Shown: positions 21,483-31,741 of the stretch, piece after piece
How the letters are laid out: each line of letters starts with the position of its first letter
Position numbering within the stretch: position 1 is the stretch's first letter
Origin: Perilla frutescens
Taxonomy: Eukaryota; Streptophyta; Magnoliopsida; Lamiales; Lamiaceae
DNA length: 64,000 bases
Reading direction: 5' to 3'
NCBI GenBank assembly: GCA_026008535.1
Contig: BRKX01000007.1
Location: forward strand, 57,649,001 to 57,713,000
Position numbers and translations under genes: made by a program
The notes under the pieces: generated by a model
Database searches by the model: none
Told to the model about the DNA's origin: nothing
The model's input: only the letters and a program-made list of their open reading frames with translations

Positions 21483-22408
21483 GGCTCTGATACCACATAA
21501 TGAGATTCCGTCATGCTCAAGAACATGAAGGAATGCGGATGACAAGATCGAAACTCTCGACGACGGTGTAAGGGTTGAAAATAATACCGGGACTTGAAAT
21601 AGGGCACGAAAAACAGCGGAAGACTCGATATAACTAGATAAAGACTTACAGAATTGACGAATGGACGAACTTGTGATGATGAACGGGCGTTGGCAACCTG
21701 GGGCTGAAGTCGAAGGCGTGTGTAGATGGATGATGGATGACGTCAAAGAATGGACAGCGGCGATGTTGATAGAAGGATAGGATAGATTCGGCGAACCCGT
21801 GTTGTAAACCCGAACGCGCACGTCTAACTTCTCCGGATAGCAATTCTCCCAAGTACTTGATGTACCCTGAAGAACGTAAATAGGACTTATGATTTGCTAG
21901 ATCAAAAGAACTTGATAAATGGGTGATCAACCAAAGGATCGTGAGACAATTGAGAAATTAATCTTTTATTTCATGCAACGTTTGAATAATAATGTCACAA
22001 GGTACTCCTATTTATAGGAGCATAAAACTGAAAATCTAAACCTAATAGCTAAAGGATTTCGAAAATCCTAAGTATATCAACTAGGAATCCTATTTTGACT
22101 AGAAGTCCCTGATTAAGGTAAAATCAAAAAGACCAAAAATCAAAAAGACTAAAAATAAAATAATAAAATCTAAAATAATCTAGATAAAATCCCAACACTT
22201 TGGGCCTTCAAACTTGGGCTCTAATAATTCAAACATGGGCTGAATTAATTAACTTCATGGGCTGCTCATCATATTCGAATTTATTCATGTCTTGTTCTTC
22301 AAATCTTGATCTCCAATCTTTGATGGCCCTCATTATAACAATCTTCGGACCTTTGAATGATAGCTCAAAATTTGATTCTTCAAGGCATTTCGGGATCATA
22401 TCACGATG

Positions 22409-22551
22409 TCTTTTGCTCTCTTTTGTTTTTTAATGAATAACAATCAGATTACAATAGACTCAAAATAATACGAAAGTTAAATGACACGTAAGACAGATAA
22501 CTGACACGTATTTGACATGTCGGATTGAACCACGACCAGCAGAGCTGACGT
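22409..22551 (-). other. B2 leader next to its PBS
   Basis: This is the part of B2's leader on the 5' side of the B3 insertion. It resembles the segment after the PBS in B1 (GACACGTATTTGAC and TTAAATGACACGT). Confidence 0.75.
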
Positions 22552-23599
22552 GGCTCTGATGCCAAATTTATGATGTGACCCAGACAAGATATCTAAGCCA
22601 AATCAATAGAACACGTAGCGGAAGAGTTAAGGACTCGAAACACGTCAGATTAAGAAGGATTCAATCCGACTAACTCGACTAAAACTCAACTAAAATAAGA
22701 ATAAAAGACTCGATTAAACTAGAACTTACTAGGATAATTTGTGGAAGATAGGAAGCGGACGAGTAGTGTCTTGTGGATGAAGGTAGTGGCGTTGAGATGT
22801 AGATGATAGGTAGAATGGATTAGAACTTCAGCTGAACCCCGGCTTCAAGAGACGAAACGCAGCTACTTCGATCTTCTCCGATTTGTTAGCAATTCTCCCA
22901 AGTACTCGTTGTACCCTGAAGAACTTGAATAAGACTATTGAATTGCTAGATCAATAGAATTGTGTTTGATCAACCAAAGGATCGATAAATGTGATCAACC
23001 AAAGGATCGGTGAGACAATTGAGAAATTAACTTTTTATTTCATGCAACGTCTGAATAATAATGTCACAAGGTACTCCTATTTATAGGAGCATAAAACTGA
23101 AAATCTAAACCTAATAGCTAAAGGATTTCGAAAATCCTAAGTAGATCAACTAGGAATCCTATTTTGACTAGAAGTCCCTAATTAAGGTAAAATCAAAAAG
23201 ACCAAAAATAAAAAAGACTGAAAATCAAAAAGACCAAAAATCAAAAAGACTAAAAATAAACAAGACCAAAAATAAGATAATAAAATCTAAAATAATCTAG
23301 ATAAAATCCCAACACTTTGGGCCTTCAAACTTGGGCTCTAATAATTCAAACATGGGCTTAATTAATTAACTCCATGGGCTGCTCATCATATTCGAATTTA
23401 TTCATGTCTTGTTCTTCAAATCTTGATCTCCAATCTTTAACCTTGAACAACATGATTAACTTTGAAGCTCTCAATAGTATCTTTGGATTTGATCTTTTAT
23501 ACTTTTCGGGTTTGTATCATTTTGTCTTAGATTTTAAACTCATCTGGAATCTTGTAATCTACAAATAAGGCAGATTTCTTAGATCTCCCCACATTTGAG

Positions 23600-25020
23600 T
23601 TTCAAGTATTTCTCAAGAAGCCTATAAACTTTAGAGAGGCTCGGCTATACTTTGATATCTTGAAACCACCTCTTTAATATGTTTAACTTTTCATTAAGAG
23701 TTTCAAATTGCATGCTAATTGGACTCGTAATTAACTAGGCTTATTATCATGTTTCAAGTTCCAATCATATCGGAGTAGGTTATTAATAGAAGGAATACAG
23801 TGCTAAAATAGCTCACAGTGGTGCTAAACAAGGTTACAACAGTGCTAAAATAGTTCACGGTAGTGCTAAAAGTATACAATACTCATTTGTTATATTGTAT
23901 TTTTGTCAAGAAAACTTGTATTTCTCAAGAAGCCTATAAACTATATATTGTATCTTTAACATGTTCAACTTTTCATTAAGAGTTTCAAATTGCATGCTAA
24001 TTGGACTCGTAATTAACTAGGCTTATTATCATGTTTGAACTTCCAATCATATCGGAGTAAGTTATTAATAGAAGGAATACAGTGCTAAAATAGCTCACAG
24101 TGGTGCTAAACAAGGTTACAACAGTGCTAAAATAGTTCACCGTAGTGCTAAAAGTATACAATACTCATTTGTTATATTTTATTTTTGTCAAGAAAACTTG
24201 TATTTCTCAAGAAGTCTATAAACTATATATTGTATCTTTAACATGTTCAACTTTTCATTAAGAGTTTCAAATTGCATGCTAATTGGACTCGTAATTAACT
24301 AGGATTATTATCATGTTTCAACTTCCAATTATATCAAAGTAAGTTATTAATAGAAGGAATACATTGCTAAAATGGCTCACAGTGGTGCTAAACAAGGTTA
24401 CAACAGTGCTAAAATAGTTCACGGTAGTGCTAAAAGTATACAATACTCATTTGTTATATTGTATTTTTGTCAAGAAAAGTTGTATTTCTCAAGAAGCCTA
24501 TAAACTATATATTGTATTTTTAACATGTTCAACTTTTCATTAAGAGTTTCAAATAGCATGCTAATTGGACTCGTAATTAACTAGGCTTATTATCATGTTT
24601 CAACTTCCAATCATATCGAAGTAAGTTATTAATAGAAGGAATACAGTGCTAAAATAGCTCACAGTGGTGCTAAACAAGGTTACAACAGTGCTAAAATAGT
24701 TCACCGTAGTGCTAAAAGTATACAATACTGATTTGTTATATTTTATTTTTGTCAAGAAAACTTGTATTTCTCAAGAAGCCTATAAACTATAGGCAGGCTC
24801 GGCCATACTTTGATATCTTGAAACCATCTCTTTAACATATTCAACTTTTCATTAAGAGTTTCAAATTGCATGCTAATTAGACGCATAATTAACTAGGTTT
24901 ATTATCATTTGAAGATATAATACTAACGTAACATAAAATTTTAAAACTCAATTGAACCAAATGAAGTTTGATGATTCACAGTAGTGCTAAACTAGGTTAA
25001 AATAATGCTAAAATAGTTCA
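23600..25020 (+). repeat. Tandem array of ~282-bp units in E2
   Basis: Five units start with TTTCTCAAGAAG near 23609, 23931, 24203, 24485 and 24767. Each contains CAACTTTTCATTAAGAGTTTC, a CATGCTAATTGGACTCG segment, AGTGCTAAAATAG-type motifs and ACTCATTTGTTATATT. The first and last units keep an extra segment of about 40 bp (GGCTCGG(C/T)CATACTTTG) that is missing from the middle units. B2 inserted at the array's left edge: bases 16302-16331 match the unit's ATTTGTTATATTGTATTTTTG. Confidence 0.85.
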
Positions 25021-25222
25021 CAGTAGTGCTAAAATACTGATAGTGAAAAATTCAAAATAACAGCTTAATTAGCTTCCTCAACCTAAGTGCTAAAATAGTT
25101 CACATTAGTGCTAAAATAGGTTACAACAGTGCTAAAATAGATCACAGTAGTGCTAAAGTACATTGCAGTGCTAAAACAGTTCACAGTAGTGCTAAAATAA
25201 GTTACAACAGTGCTAAAAAGAA
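24960..25222 (+). repeat. Cluster of short TGCTAAAA repeats
   Basis: AGTGCTAAAATAG followed by TTCACAGT or GTTACAAC alternates at about 25-35 bp spacing, roughly ten times here and three or more times in each unit of the adjacent array. The complementary motif TTTTAGCA occurs at 16080-16140 near the other end of E2. Such subterminal repeats often serve as transposase-binding sites in plant DNA transposons, and that role is inferred here. Confidence 0.75.
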
Positions 25223-25229
25223 AACACCC

Positions 25230-25419
25230 AATCCCACCCTTTTGCCATCTATATTCTTAATTCCCCATATTTCCATCTCTCTCTTCTACTACAACTTTCA
25301 TGGAAAATAACAAAACCCTTGTTAGCTTCATGATCAATCATTAATATTTCTTCTGTTCTTTTCTTGAATCCTAGCTATACAAGCTCAGTCACTTCACAGA
25401 TCCTCCCTTTCTTTCTCTT

Positions 25420-25494
<75 letters not shown>

Positions 25495-25500
25495 TGAATT
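25230..25500 (+). promoter_or_regulatory. Captured 5' flank/leader of the ALOG fragment, with (CT)n and (CA)n tracts
   Basis: Pyrimidine-rich sequence typical of a plant 5' UTR, with a (CT)n tract (about 25422-25455) and a (CA)n tract (about 25461-25491) just upstream of the ATG. It has no TGCTAAAA motifs, so it probably came with the captured gene. No clear TATA box was identified. Confidence 0.5.
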
Positions 25501-25503
25501 GTG

Positions 25504-25790
25504 ATGGATAGGATAACTCAAGAAATGCTATCATCAAGCACTGAGATGAACAATTTCACCATCACCACTACCACCACTCCCAACAGCAGCTCAATGATGG
25601 GGTCACCATCGGGCTTCTCCTCCTCCTCCGCCGCGGCCGCCGCGTCTGCCGCCGTCTCCTCCCCAACAACGCTGAGCCTATACGAGAACCAGAAGCACCG
25701 CGACTAGAACACCTTCGGGCAGTACCTCCGCAACCACCGGCCGCCGCTCTCCCTCTCCCGCTGCAGCGGCGGCCACGTGCTCGAAATACC
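25504..25790 (+). pseudogene. LSH: ALOG (LSH/G1-like) gene 5' fragment, nonsense-mutated and truncated
   Basis: From the ATG at 25504 the frame reads MDRITQEMLSSS, a Ser/Thr/Ala-rich N-terminus of about 55 residues, then LYENQKHRD-stop-NTFGQYLRNHRPPLSLSRCSGGHVLE. This is the start of the ALOG DNA-binding domain of plant LIGHT-DEPENDENT SHORT HYPOCOTYLS proteins, whose usual motif is RRDWNTF. The Trp codon is TAG at 25705-25707. The Arg before it is changed to His, and a later Ala to Gly. After HVLE (about 25785) homology ends, so most of the domain, including its zinc-ribbon insert and nuclear localisation signal, is absent. It lies directly inside the right arm of E2. Captured gene fragment, non-functional as an ALOG factor. 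Confidence 0.85.
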
Positions 25791-26054
25791 TACAGCTCGG
25801 CCTGGTGCGTAACTGCGAGGAAGAAAATTTGGGAGATGTTGAGGAAGAAGACGAATTGTAGATGGAAGGAGATTCAGAATTCTTAAATTACAAAAATACC
25901 CTTGGTTCATTAAAAACTCGCTAATATTACAAATATGCCACCGCGTTTTTTGTAATATTGGGACAGATCTTGGCTGTCCAAATCAGAGCAATCTGTGGCT
26001 GAGATTGGTTCTCGGTTCTCACAGAGGGGTGTAGTTCTCACATGATCCCATCTA

Positions 26055-26106
<52 letters not shown>
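26055..26106. repeat. (TC)n(TA)n microsatellite between E2 and E3
   Basis: A TC run at 26055-26074 passes into a TA run at 26075-26106, ending at the GGG start of E3. Confidence 0.95.
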
Positions 26107-26109
<3 letters not shown>

Positions 26110-28526
26110 AGTGGATCAAAAATACATTTTCTTCTGGTGTAGGAACTAGGAACTCATCTTACACCATCCAATTAGATGATCTAATGGCTGAGATTTAATG
26201 TCAAAGTCAAGGCAAAAATGAAGAGGCAGGGTATAATTGTCCAATATCCTTATAAAAAAGCTGATGTTATCACTTTTAAAAAAAATCTTAAAATTTTTAA
26301 ACGATGATATCTCACTCATCTCTAATCGGATCAACACAAATAATATATCAAATTAAAGCTCTTTTCATGCTTTTTAATTCAAGATCAGTCATGGATACGT
26401 TTGTGTAAAAAATACAAAGTATACATTTTTTACTCGTGTTCAGCGCGAAAATATCTTCGTTAGCTTTTAATAATAGTTAGTGAGCATTATATAACATATG
26501 ATAACGAAGCATTTGTAATATCCTAACATACTGTATTCATTGTGCTAATGAATGATTATCATAATGTTAACGTAGTACACATACTTATATTATTATTATG
26601 ATTATTACATTTCAATTAAGAATTATAATTATTTTTTATGATTTAGTTTTTATGTTCTAGTTACTAATTGATTATTACATATTGTCTATTTCATCAAATT
26701 AGAATATATTAATTAGGATTTTCTTCATCCATATTGATGTGGACATCCATAGCAATGAGGAAGTCAATGAAGAGCTTCAATTCAAAGGACCCGTCACAAG
26801 ACTAAGAGCTAAGAAGTTGCAAGAATATTTGTAAGCTACAATTCGCAAGAAGCTTGAAGAAGAAGACGGCGTACAAGGAAGCTTGAAGATGATGAACTTA
26901 TTGACATTGGAAGATGGAGTTCAAGACATGGAGAACACAACATGAAGATGTGCATGTGTGCATATGGATGTGTGCGTGTGCATGAAGTTTCGGCCAAGCA
27001 TCATGGTGAAGCCCAAAATAATCGGCCCTTGATGATCCAATTAAGGGGATTGATTTATTAGACCATAGTATTTTATTTATTTAATTAGGACTATAGTTTA
27101 AATCAGTTTATTTAATTAATTTGGTTGTAATTTTCGGTTATAATAAGTCATAGTTTGACTAGGATTTTAGATAAGGTAAGATCTACAAGTTCTACCTTAA
27201 ATAGAATTCTAGTTTAGGAAACTTCCAAGTCCAATCCTAGATTGATTTGGACTCTAGTTTTTCGGCCCCTTTAGCTTTAATTTTCGGTCATCTATTCCCT
27301 ATAAATAGGTGATCTATGCTACATTGTTACTTTAGACTATATTTGATTATTAAGCCTTTGCTTTCAATATCGTCTCTCCCCGTTTAATCTTTTGTGAGTT
27401 TAGATAATTAAATTCATACTCTTAGATTTAGCACCTCTAAGTTTTACAAAGGGAATTCGCCGTCCACATTCGAGGGATCGTCGGAAACTCGCTATCCGAA
27501 GAGCAACTTAAAGAATTTGGCCTTGTATACGTTCGAGATCCAAGGCAACTTTCGGGTTGTAATTCACAACATTATCACCGCCGCCTTCCACTATTCACGA
27601 CGCCACCACCACCACCGGCCGTCCGTACCAAGTCCAGCCACCATCACCGCCGTCCAAGCCGCCGCCGTTCGTGTCCAAATTCATCAACGTTCCGTTCAAT
27701 CCGTAAGTCCATTACAACTCTATCATACCCTATCTACTCAAGCCCTTCTTCACCCATACTTCACGCCTAAAATCCCTTCACCCTACTCGTCCGTAAACTC
27801 GTCCAAAACAGCCCCTTGTTCTTGGATATTGTGTTATTTTGTGTGTCATAAGTCTAGATATTTTATTTAGTTTTAGTCGTCTAGTTTGTTCCGTAATCTT
27901 CCGCATATTTTATCTTTGATTGTTTGAGTCATAGAAGACACAAAAACTTACGTGTGTCAACGTGTGTTCGTTCCTAGAGTTCGGGTCGTATCACATATAT
28001 AGTTTATACCTTATGCTAATAATGAATTGTCATATGCTAACATAGTTTATCCGCATTGCTGATAAAATAATATCATTATGCTAGCATTGTATATATATAT
28101 TCATATTATGGTTTATTTATCCAATTAAGGTTTATAATTAATTTTTAGAATGTAATTATATTTTTTAGATCATTGGAGTTTACTATATCTGAATTATGGT
28201 TTATTCCATCCCATTAGAATTTATAATTACTCTTTAGAATTTAATTTTTCGTTAACAATATGAGAAAATTTTTATTAGCATAACGATAACGCTTCGTTAG
28301 TATGGTGATAATACTTCGTTAGCATGATGATACTATTATCAACTACCTATCACCTTTTTATAAACATTATCAAATTATGTTAATACCCCGTGCGAAATTT
28401 TTTTCAAATATTACAGAATTACTATCACCCTTTTTAAGCAAATCTAGACCATAAATCTTTATTGATTGTTTGGTGTGAGATGAGTTCCTAGTTCTTGTAC
28501 TAGGGTTGATTTGCACTATAACCACC

Positions 28527-28529
<3 letters not shown>
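26107..28529. mobile_element. Foldback element E3 between (TA)n tracts, split by a solo LTR
   Basis: The left arm begins GGGAGTGGATC and the right arm is its complement (GTGGGTGGTTATAG). Both carry GAACTAGGAACTCATCT(T/C)ACACC about 30 bp from the end. Without the inserted LTR the element is about 1.16 kb. The interior is AT-rich, with recurrent GTGCTAAT, ATGCTAAC and CGTTAGCATGA motifs in both orientations. The architecture is the same as E1 and E2 but the arms differ in sequence, so it is probably a related subfamily. No coding capacity. Confidence 0.65.
26735..27993 (+). mobile_element. Solo LTR of family A in E3
   Basis: The LTR is 1259 bp, from TGATGTGGACATCC to GGGTCGTATCA. The perfect TSD CATAT is at 26730-26734 and 27994-27998. 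It still encodes the polyprotein tail (HSNEEVNEELQFKGPVTRL), with a stop in place of one Gln codon. A TATAAATA box is near 27300. Confidence 0.92.

Positions 28530-28558
<29 letters not shown>
28530..28558. repeat. (TA)n microsatellite at the right end of E3
   Basis: A TA tract of about 14 units directly follows the E3 end CCACCCACT. It lies about 1.0 kb upstream of the BELL gene start codon. Confidence 0.93.
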
Positions 28559-28561
<3 letters not shown>

Positions 28562-29591
28562 TGAATAGGTTTTATAAGATTAGAAAAATTGAAAATTAAA
28601 AAATTAAAAATGAATAAAACAAACCGTGTTTTGAATAGTAAAAGTGTAAAATTTCCATTTGGAAATGAAAACAAACAAAGCATAAATTTCTTGTTTTTTT
28701 TTTCAATAATATATTGAAGAATATAAAGTAGGAGGGTGATCATTGTTTCTTTATCTTCAATTATTACTACCCTTCTGAATATTTTATTGGTTGGTGTCAT
28801 TGCTTAATGATAAGGAGGGTTTGGTATGTCTGTTTGGGATCATTTTGTCTCAGTTTGTTGGGGGCGTCGGCATTTGATGAGAGAATTTCATCTGTCTTTT
28901 CAATAATTGTGTTGAGTCTTTTCTTTATTTACTTCAATTCCCTACTTGTGCGCGCAAGTACAAGGAATCTATCAATGTGTTTCCTCTTCCCCAGGTAACT
29001 TTTTTAGTTTCCTTGTTTGTCTCTTGCTTTTTGTGTAGATGAGCTTGTTAGAATGAGCATGTCACCACATTATTAATTTATTATGGTAGTTAATTGTGTG
29101 ATTTAATTTTATGAACTGCAACATGATAATTTCTACTTTTCTTTTTATGAAATGGAATACTTTTTCTGAGAAGGCCTTCTCCATAGTCCATTTTCTGGTG
29201 TTTCTGAGTTCTTAAGGTTTCCAACCTCCCAACCTATTTTTTCGCTTTTCGTTCATGGTGATGGTACGATTGTTGCAATAAATTTTAAGAGGTAGAGGCA
29301 AATATATGGAGGGTGCAATTAAGGAACTAAAAGGAATGTGTATAAAATTATGATTCAGGTTTAATTTGTTTTCGTCTCATCTTGAGGGAGTATTGGGCCC
29401 AATTTCTCCTTTCTTATTCAGCTTAAATGCAGATATATATTTCCTACAAACGATCGAACTGTTTAATTAGCATTCATTTTTCACATAGCCTTTTTTTTTC
29501 CTACTTCAGCAGCAGCCAATTTCTGGATAAAATCATAGGGAATCGTGTGTGATGGTTCGTACTCTTCCACTTGGCCTGGCACCTGAAAAGG
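28559..29591 (+). promoter_or_regulatory. Upstream region and probable 5' UTR with intron of the BELL gene
   Basis: 28559-28800 is AT-rich and holds no visible gene. A likely leader exon ends at CCCCAG|GTAACTTTT (donor at 28995). A T-rich stretch leads to acceptor-like CTACTTCAG at about 29509, followed by the sequence running into the ATG. A 5' UTR intron is common in BELL genes. No cDNA support is available. The promoter core was not identified, and E3 lies immediately upstream. Confidence 0.45.
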
Positions 29592-29617
29592 ATGGCTTCA
29601 TTCTATTCAAAAGATGA
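29552..29617 (+). CDS. uORF overlapping the BELL start codon (21 codons)
   Basis: ATG at 29552 opens a 21-codon frame (MVRTLPLGLAPEK...) that ends with TGA at 29615-29617, 23 bases beyond the main ATG at 29592 and in another frame. If the transcript includes 29552, this uORF would be expected to lower translation from the main start. Conservation in relatives was not tested. Confidence 0.4.
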   Translation: MVRTLPLGLAPEKDGFILFKR

Positions 29618-31706
29618 AGAAGATATGATTCCGAATTCATATTTGGCAAATCAGAGACTTGCATCTTATTCATCATCCGGAAATTCTGATAATAGTAAGG
29701 TACATGTGAGCCAACCTTCTTTGTTATCCTACCAGAATTCGATGTCTCGTGATCAATACTCTATCGGCATAAGTAGAGATGAGATGGTTATGCAGCAAAT
29801 TGATATGCAGCTGAACAATACTCCCCGCAATTCAGACACTAGTGTGGTTATATCAGACAACCGCGTACTTAATAATGAATCAATGCACGCTAAGAGTTCC
29901 CAACATTTTCCACAATATCACACATTATCTCTGAGCTTGGGATCACCGGTTCAGTTGCATTCAGATTTGAGGCCGGACACGAACTCAAATCTTTGCCTAC
30001 TCTCGAGTTCTGATATGCAATCAGGGGCTGAATTTTCTCAAAACGACCTCAACAATGTGCAGTACGCGTGTTTTGGTATGAGTCGGGATACAGTACAATA
30101 TGGTGCCATGAGTGAATTTCAGAACTTGACTAGCTCCAAAGACACATGTTTTGTACCTTCTATACAACAAGAGCAAATATACATAGGAAGATTGTGCAAC
30201 TCTACATATCTTAATGCAACTCAAGATTTACTTGATGAATTAGTGAATGTGCATAGAGCTCCTAATAAGCCGATGGTAACGGTCCACAATATCAAAGGAT
30301 TAGGTCAAATTGGCCACTTAGGGGCAGGTGTGACGAAGGATGGCGCATCTGCTGAACTTCAAGAATCGAATATTAACAATGGATGTCGTGACATTTCCCC
30401 TTCCGAGTGCCTGCAGGATCTGCGAAATAAGCATATGAAACTTTTGGGCATGCTAGATGAGGTAAGAATACTGTTGCTAATAAAGTAGCTGTATTGTAAT
30501 GAGATTGAGATGATGCTCAGTATTTATATACATGTATTCTGCATATTATCTTCTTAGTCCTATCATATATGTTTTTGTAATTCTCATTATAATATTAAGG
30601 AAAACTAACATGCATGAATGAATTGATGGTAAAAAATGATTCGGTTTAGCATGACACCGCACTATATAACGTCCTGATATCTCTTTGTTCTTGATTCTTA
30701 GGCGGAAATGATCTTTAAATCGTTATTTAATAGTATCTGCATGTATATATATTTGTTCCAACTGATTATGCATTAGATATACGTACAATCCCAATGCCTA
30801 ACCTGCAATCAAGCAAAATTAGTAGGCGAAGTAAAGTGCTGCCCTTACCTTGAAGGATGAACATAACATTTTAATTTGGTCCAATATGATTTCAATTCCT
30901 AGCTGTTTGATATATTCTTCTTCAAATAAGCAACAAATATTTGAGGGGTCTTGTCTTCTTCTGTTGATCTGTTGAAGGTTGTTAGAAGATTCAAGCAGTA
31001 TGAGCATCAAATGCAGGCAGTGGTATCATCATTTGAGATGGTGGCGGGGCGCGGTGCCGCCCTACCGTACACATTGGTACCCCTCCAAACAATTTCACGC
31101 CGGTTCCGCTGTGTACGTGATGCAATCAAGAAGCAAATTAAAGCTACGCAGAGGAGCTTAGAGGAGCCTGATGTTCATTCAAATGGTGTTGGTGTGTTAT
31201 CTCGTCTTCGCTACGTCGACCAACAACTCAGGGAGCAAAAGGCGCTACAGCAGTTCGGTGTTGTGAGACAACCTTGGAGGCCACAAAGGGGCCTGCCCGA
31301 AACTGCTGTCTCGCTGCTTCGTGCATGGCTTTTCGAGCATTTCCTTCACCCGTAAATTCTTGGCTCAGATTTCCTATATCTGTACATGTTAACATTATCA
31401 TGTGACTAATATCTGTTCATAACTGCTACCTTTCTGACCGATCAAACAGTTATCCAACGGAGTCAGAGAAAATGGTGCTTGCAAGAGACACAGGATTAAC
31501 AAGGAGCCAGGTATATCAAACAGCTTTAAGTGATAATATTTGCATTGAACTGTTGATGACTAAGATTGTTCGTCGATGCAATCCGGATCAAATTTTGCAT
31601 GGATTACTAGATTTTAAGTAAGATCATGATAGCATTATTGCTGCATATATATATACTTTGATGGATTAAACAACTTTGATTGAATCATGTAATCATTCAA
31701 AAAGTA

Positions 31707-31741
<35 letters not shown>

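Larger units (their letters stand above)
18926..22403 (-). mobile_element. Complete gag-only LTR retrotransposon B3 (3.48 kb) nested in B2
   Basis: The 3' LTR is 18926-19831 and the 5' LTR is 21498-22403, both 906 bp. The TSD CGATG is at 18921-18925 and 22404-22408. The PBS is a perfect iMet site (TGGTATCAGAGCC on the minus strand, 21483-21495) and the PPT is 19832-19844. I counted about six to eight LTR differences by eye, including a G-to-A change at the second base of the 5' LTR's inner end. The interior has one uninterrupted gag ORF and no pol. Confidence 0.94.
16332..23519 (-). mobile_element. Gag-only LTR retrotransposon B2, interrupted by B3
   Basis: The 3' LTR is 16332-17281 (950 bp) and the 5' LTR is 22571-23519 (949 bp), with TSD TTTTG at 16327-16331 and 23520-23524. 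The minus-strand PBS TGGCATCAGAGCC is at 22552-22564 and the PPT at 17282-17294. I counted about six LTR differences by eye. The interior encodes only gag and the acidic domain. B3 is inserted in the leader between PBS and gag. B2 itself sits at the left edge of E2's tandem array. Confidence 0.92.
15858..26053. mobile_element. Foldback element E2 carrying a captured ALOG fragment and nested LTR elements
   Basis: The left arm (15858 to about 16060) and right arm (about 25860-26053) are inverted repeats. Both carry GAGAACCGAGAACCAATCTC, then a CCAAGATCTG-like segment, then GCGGTGGCATA-TTGTAAT. Removing B2 (16332-23519) leaves about 3.0 kb. The interior holds a 282-bp tandem array, dispersed TGCTAAAA motifs in inverted orientation near the two ends, and the 5' part of an ALOG gene. 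The right arm ends in (TC)n(TA)n. I infer a Pack-type gene-capturing element. The alternative is two separate insertions in opposite orientation. Confidence 0.6.

Noticed and set aside
23790..25222. Regularly spaced short repeats resembling a CRISPR array
   Set aside because: The DNA is plant nuclear, the repeats are AT-rich and degenerate, spacers are themselves repeated, and the spacing follows a 282-bp tandem unit. No cas genes.
15826..28558. Helitron origin of E1-E3
   Set aside because: Helitrons insert between A and T and lack long inverted arms. These elements have arms of 200 bp or more and sit in (TA)n tracts. No CTRR-hairpin end was seen. Not excluded for nested pieces.
30021..31010. 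Minus-strand ORFs within the BELL gene
   Set aside because: They are antisense shadows of exon 1 and intron 1, with no independent coding evidence.
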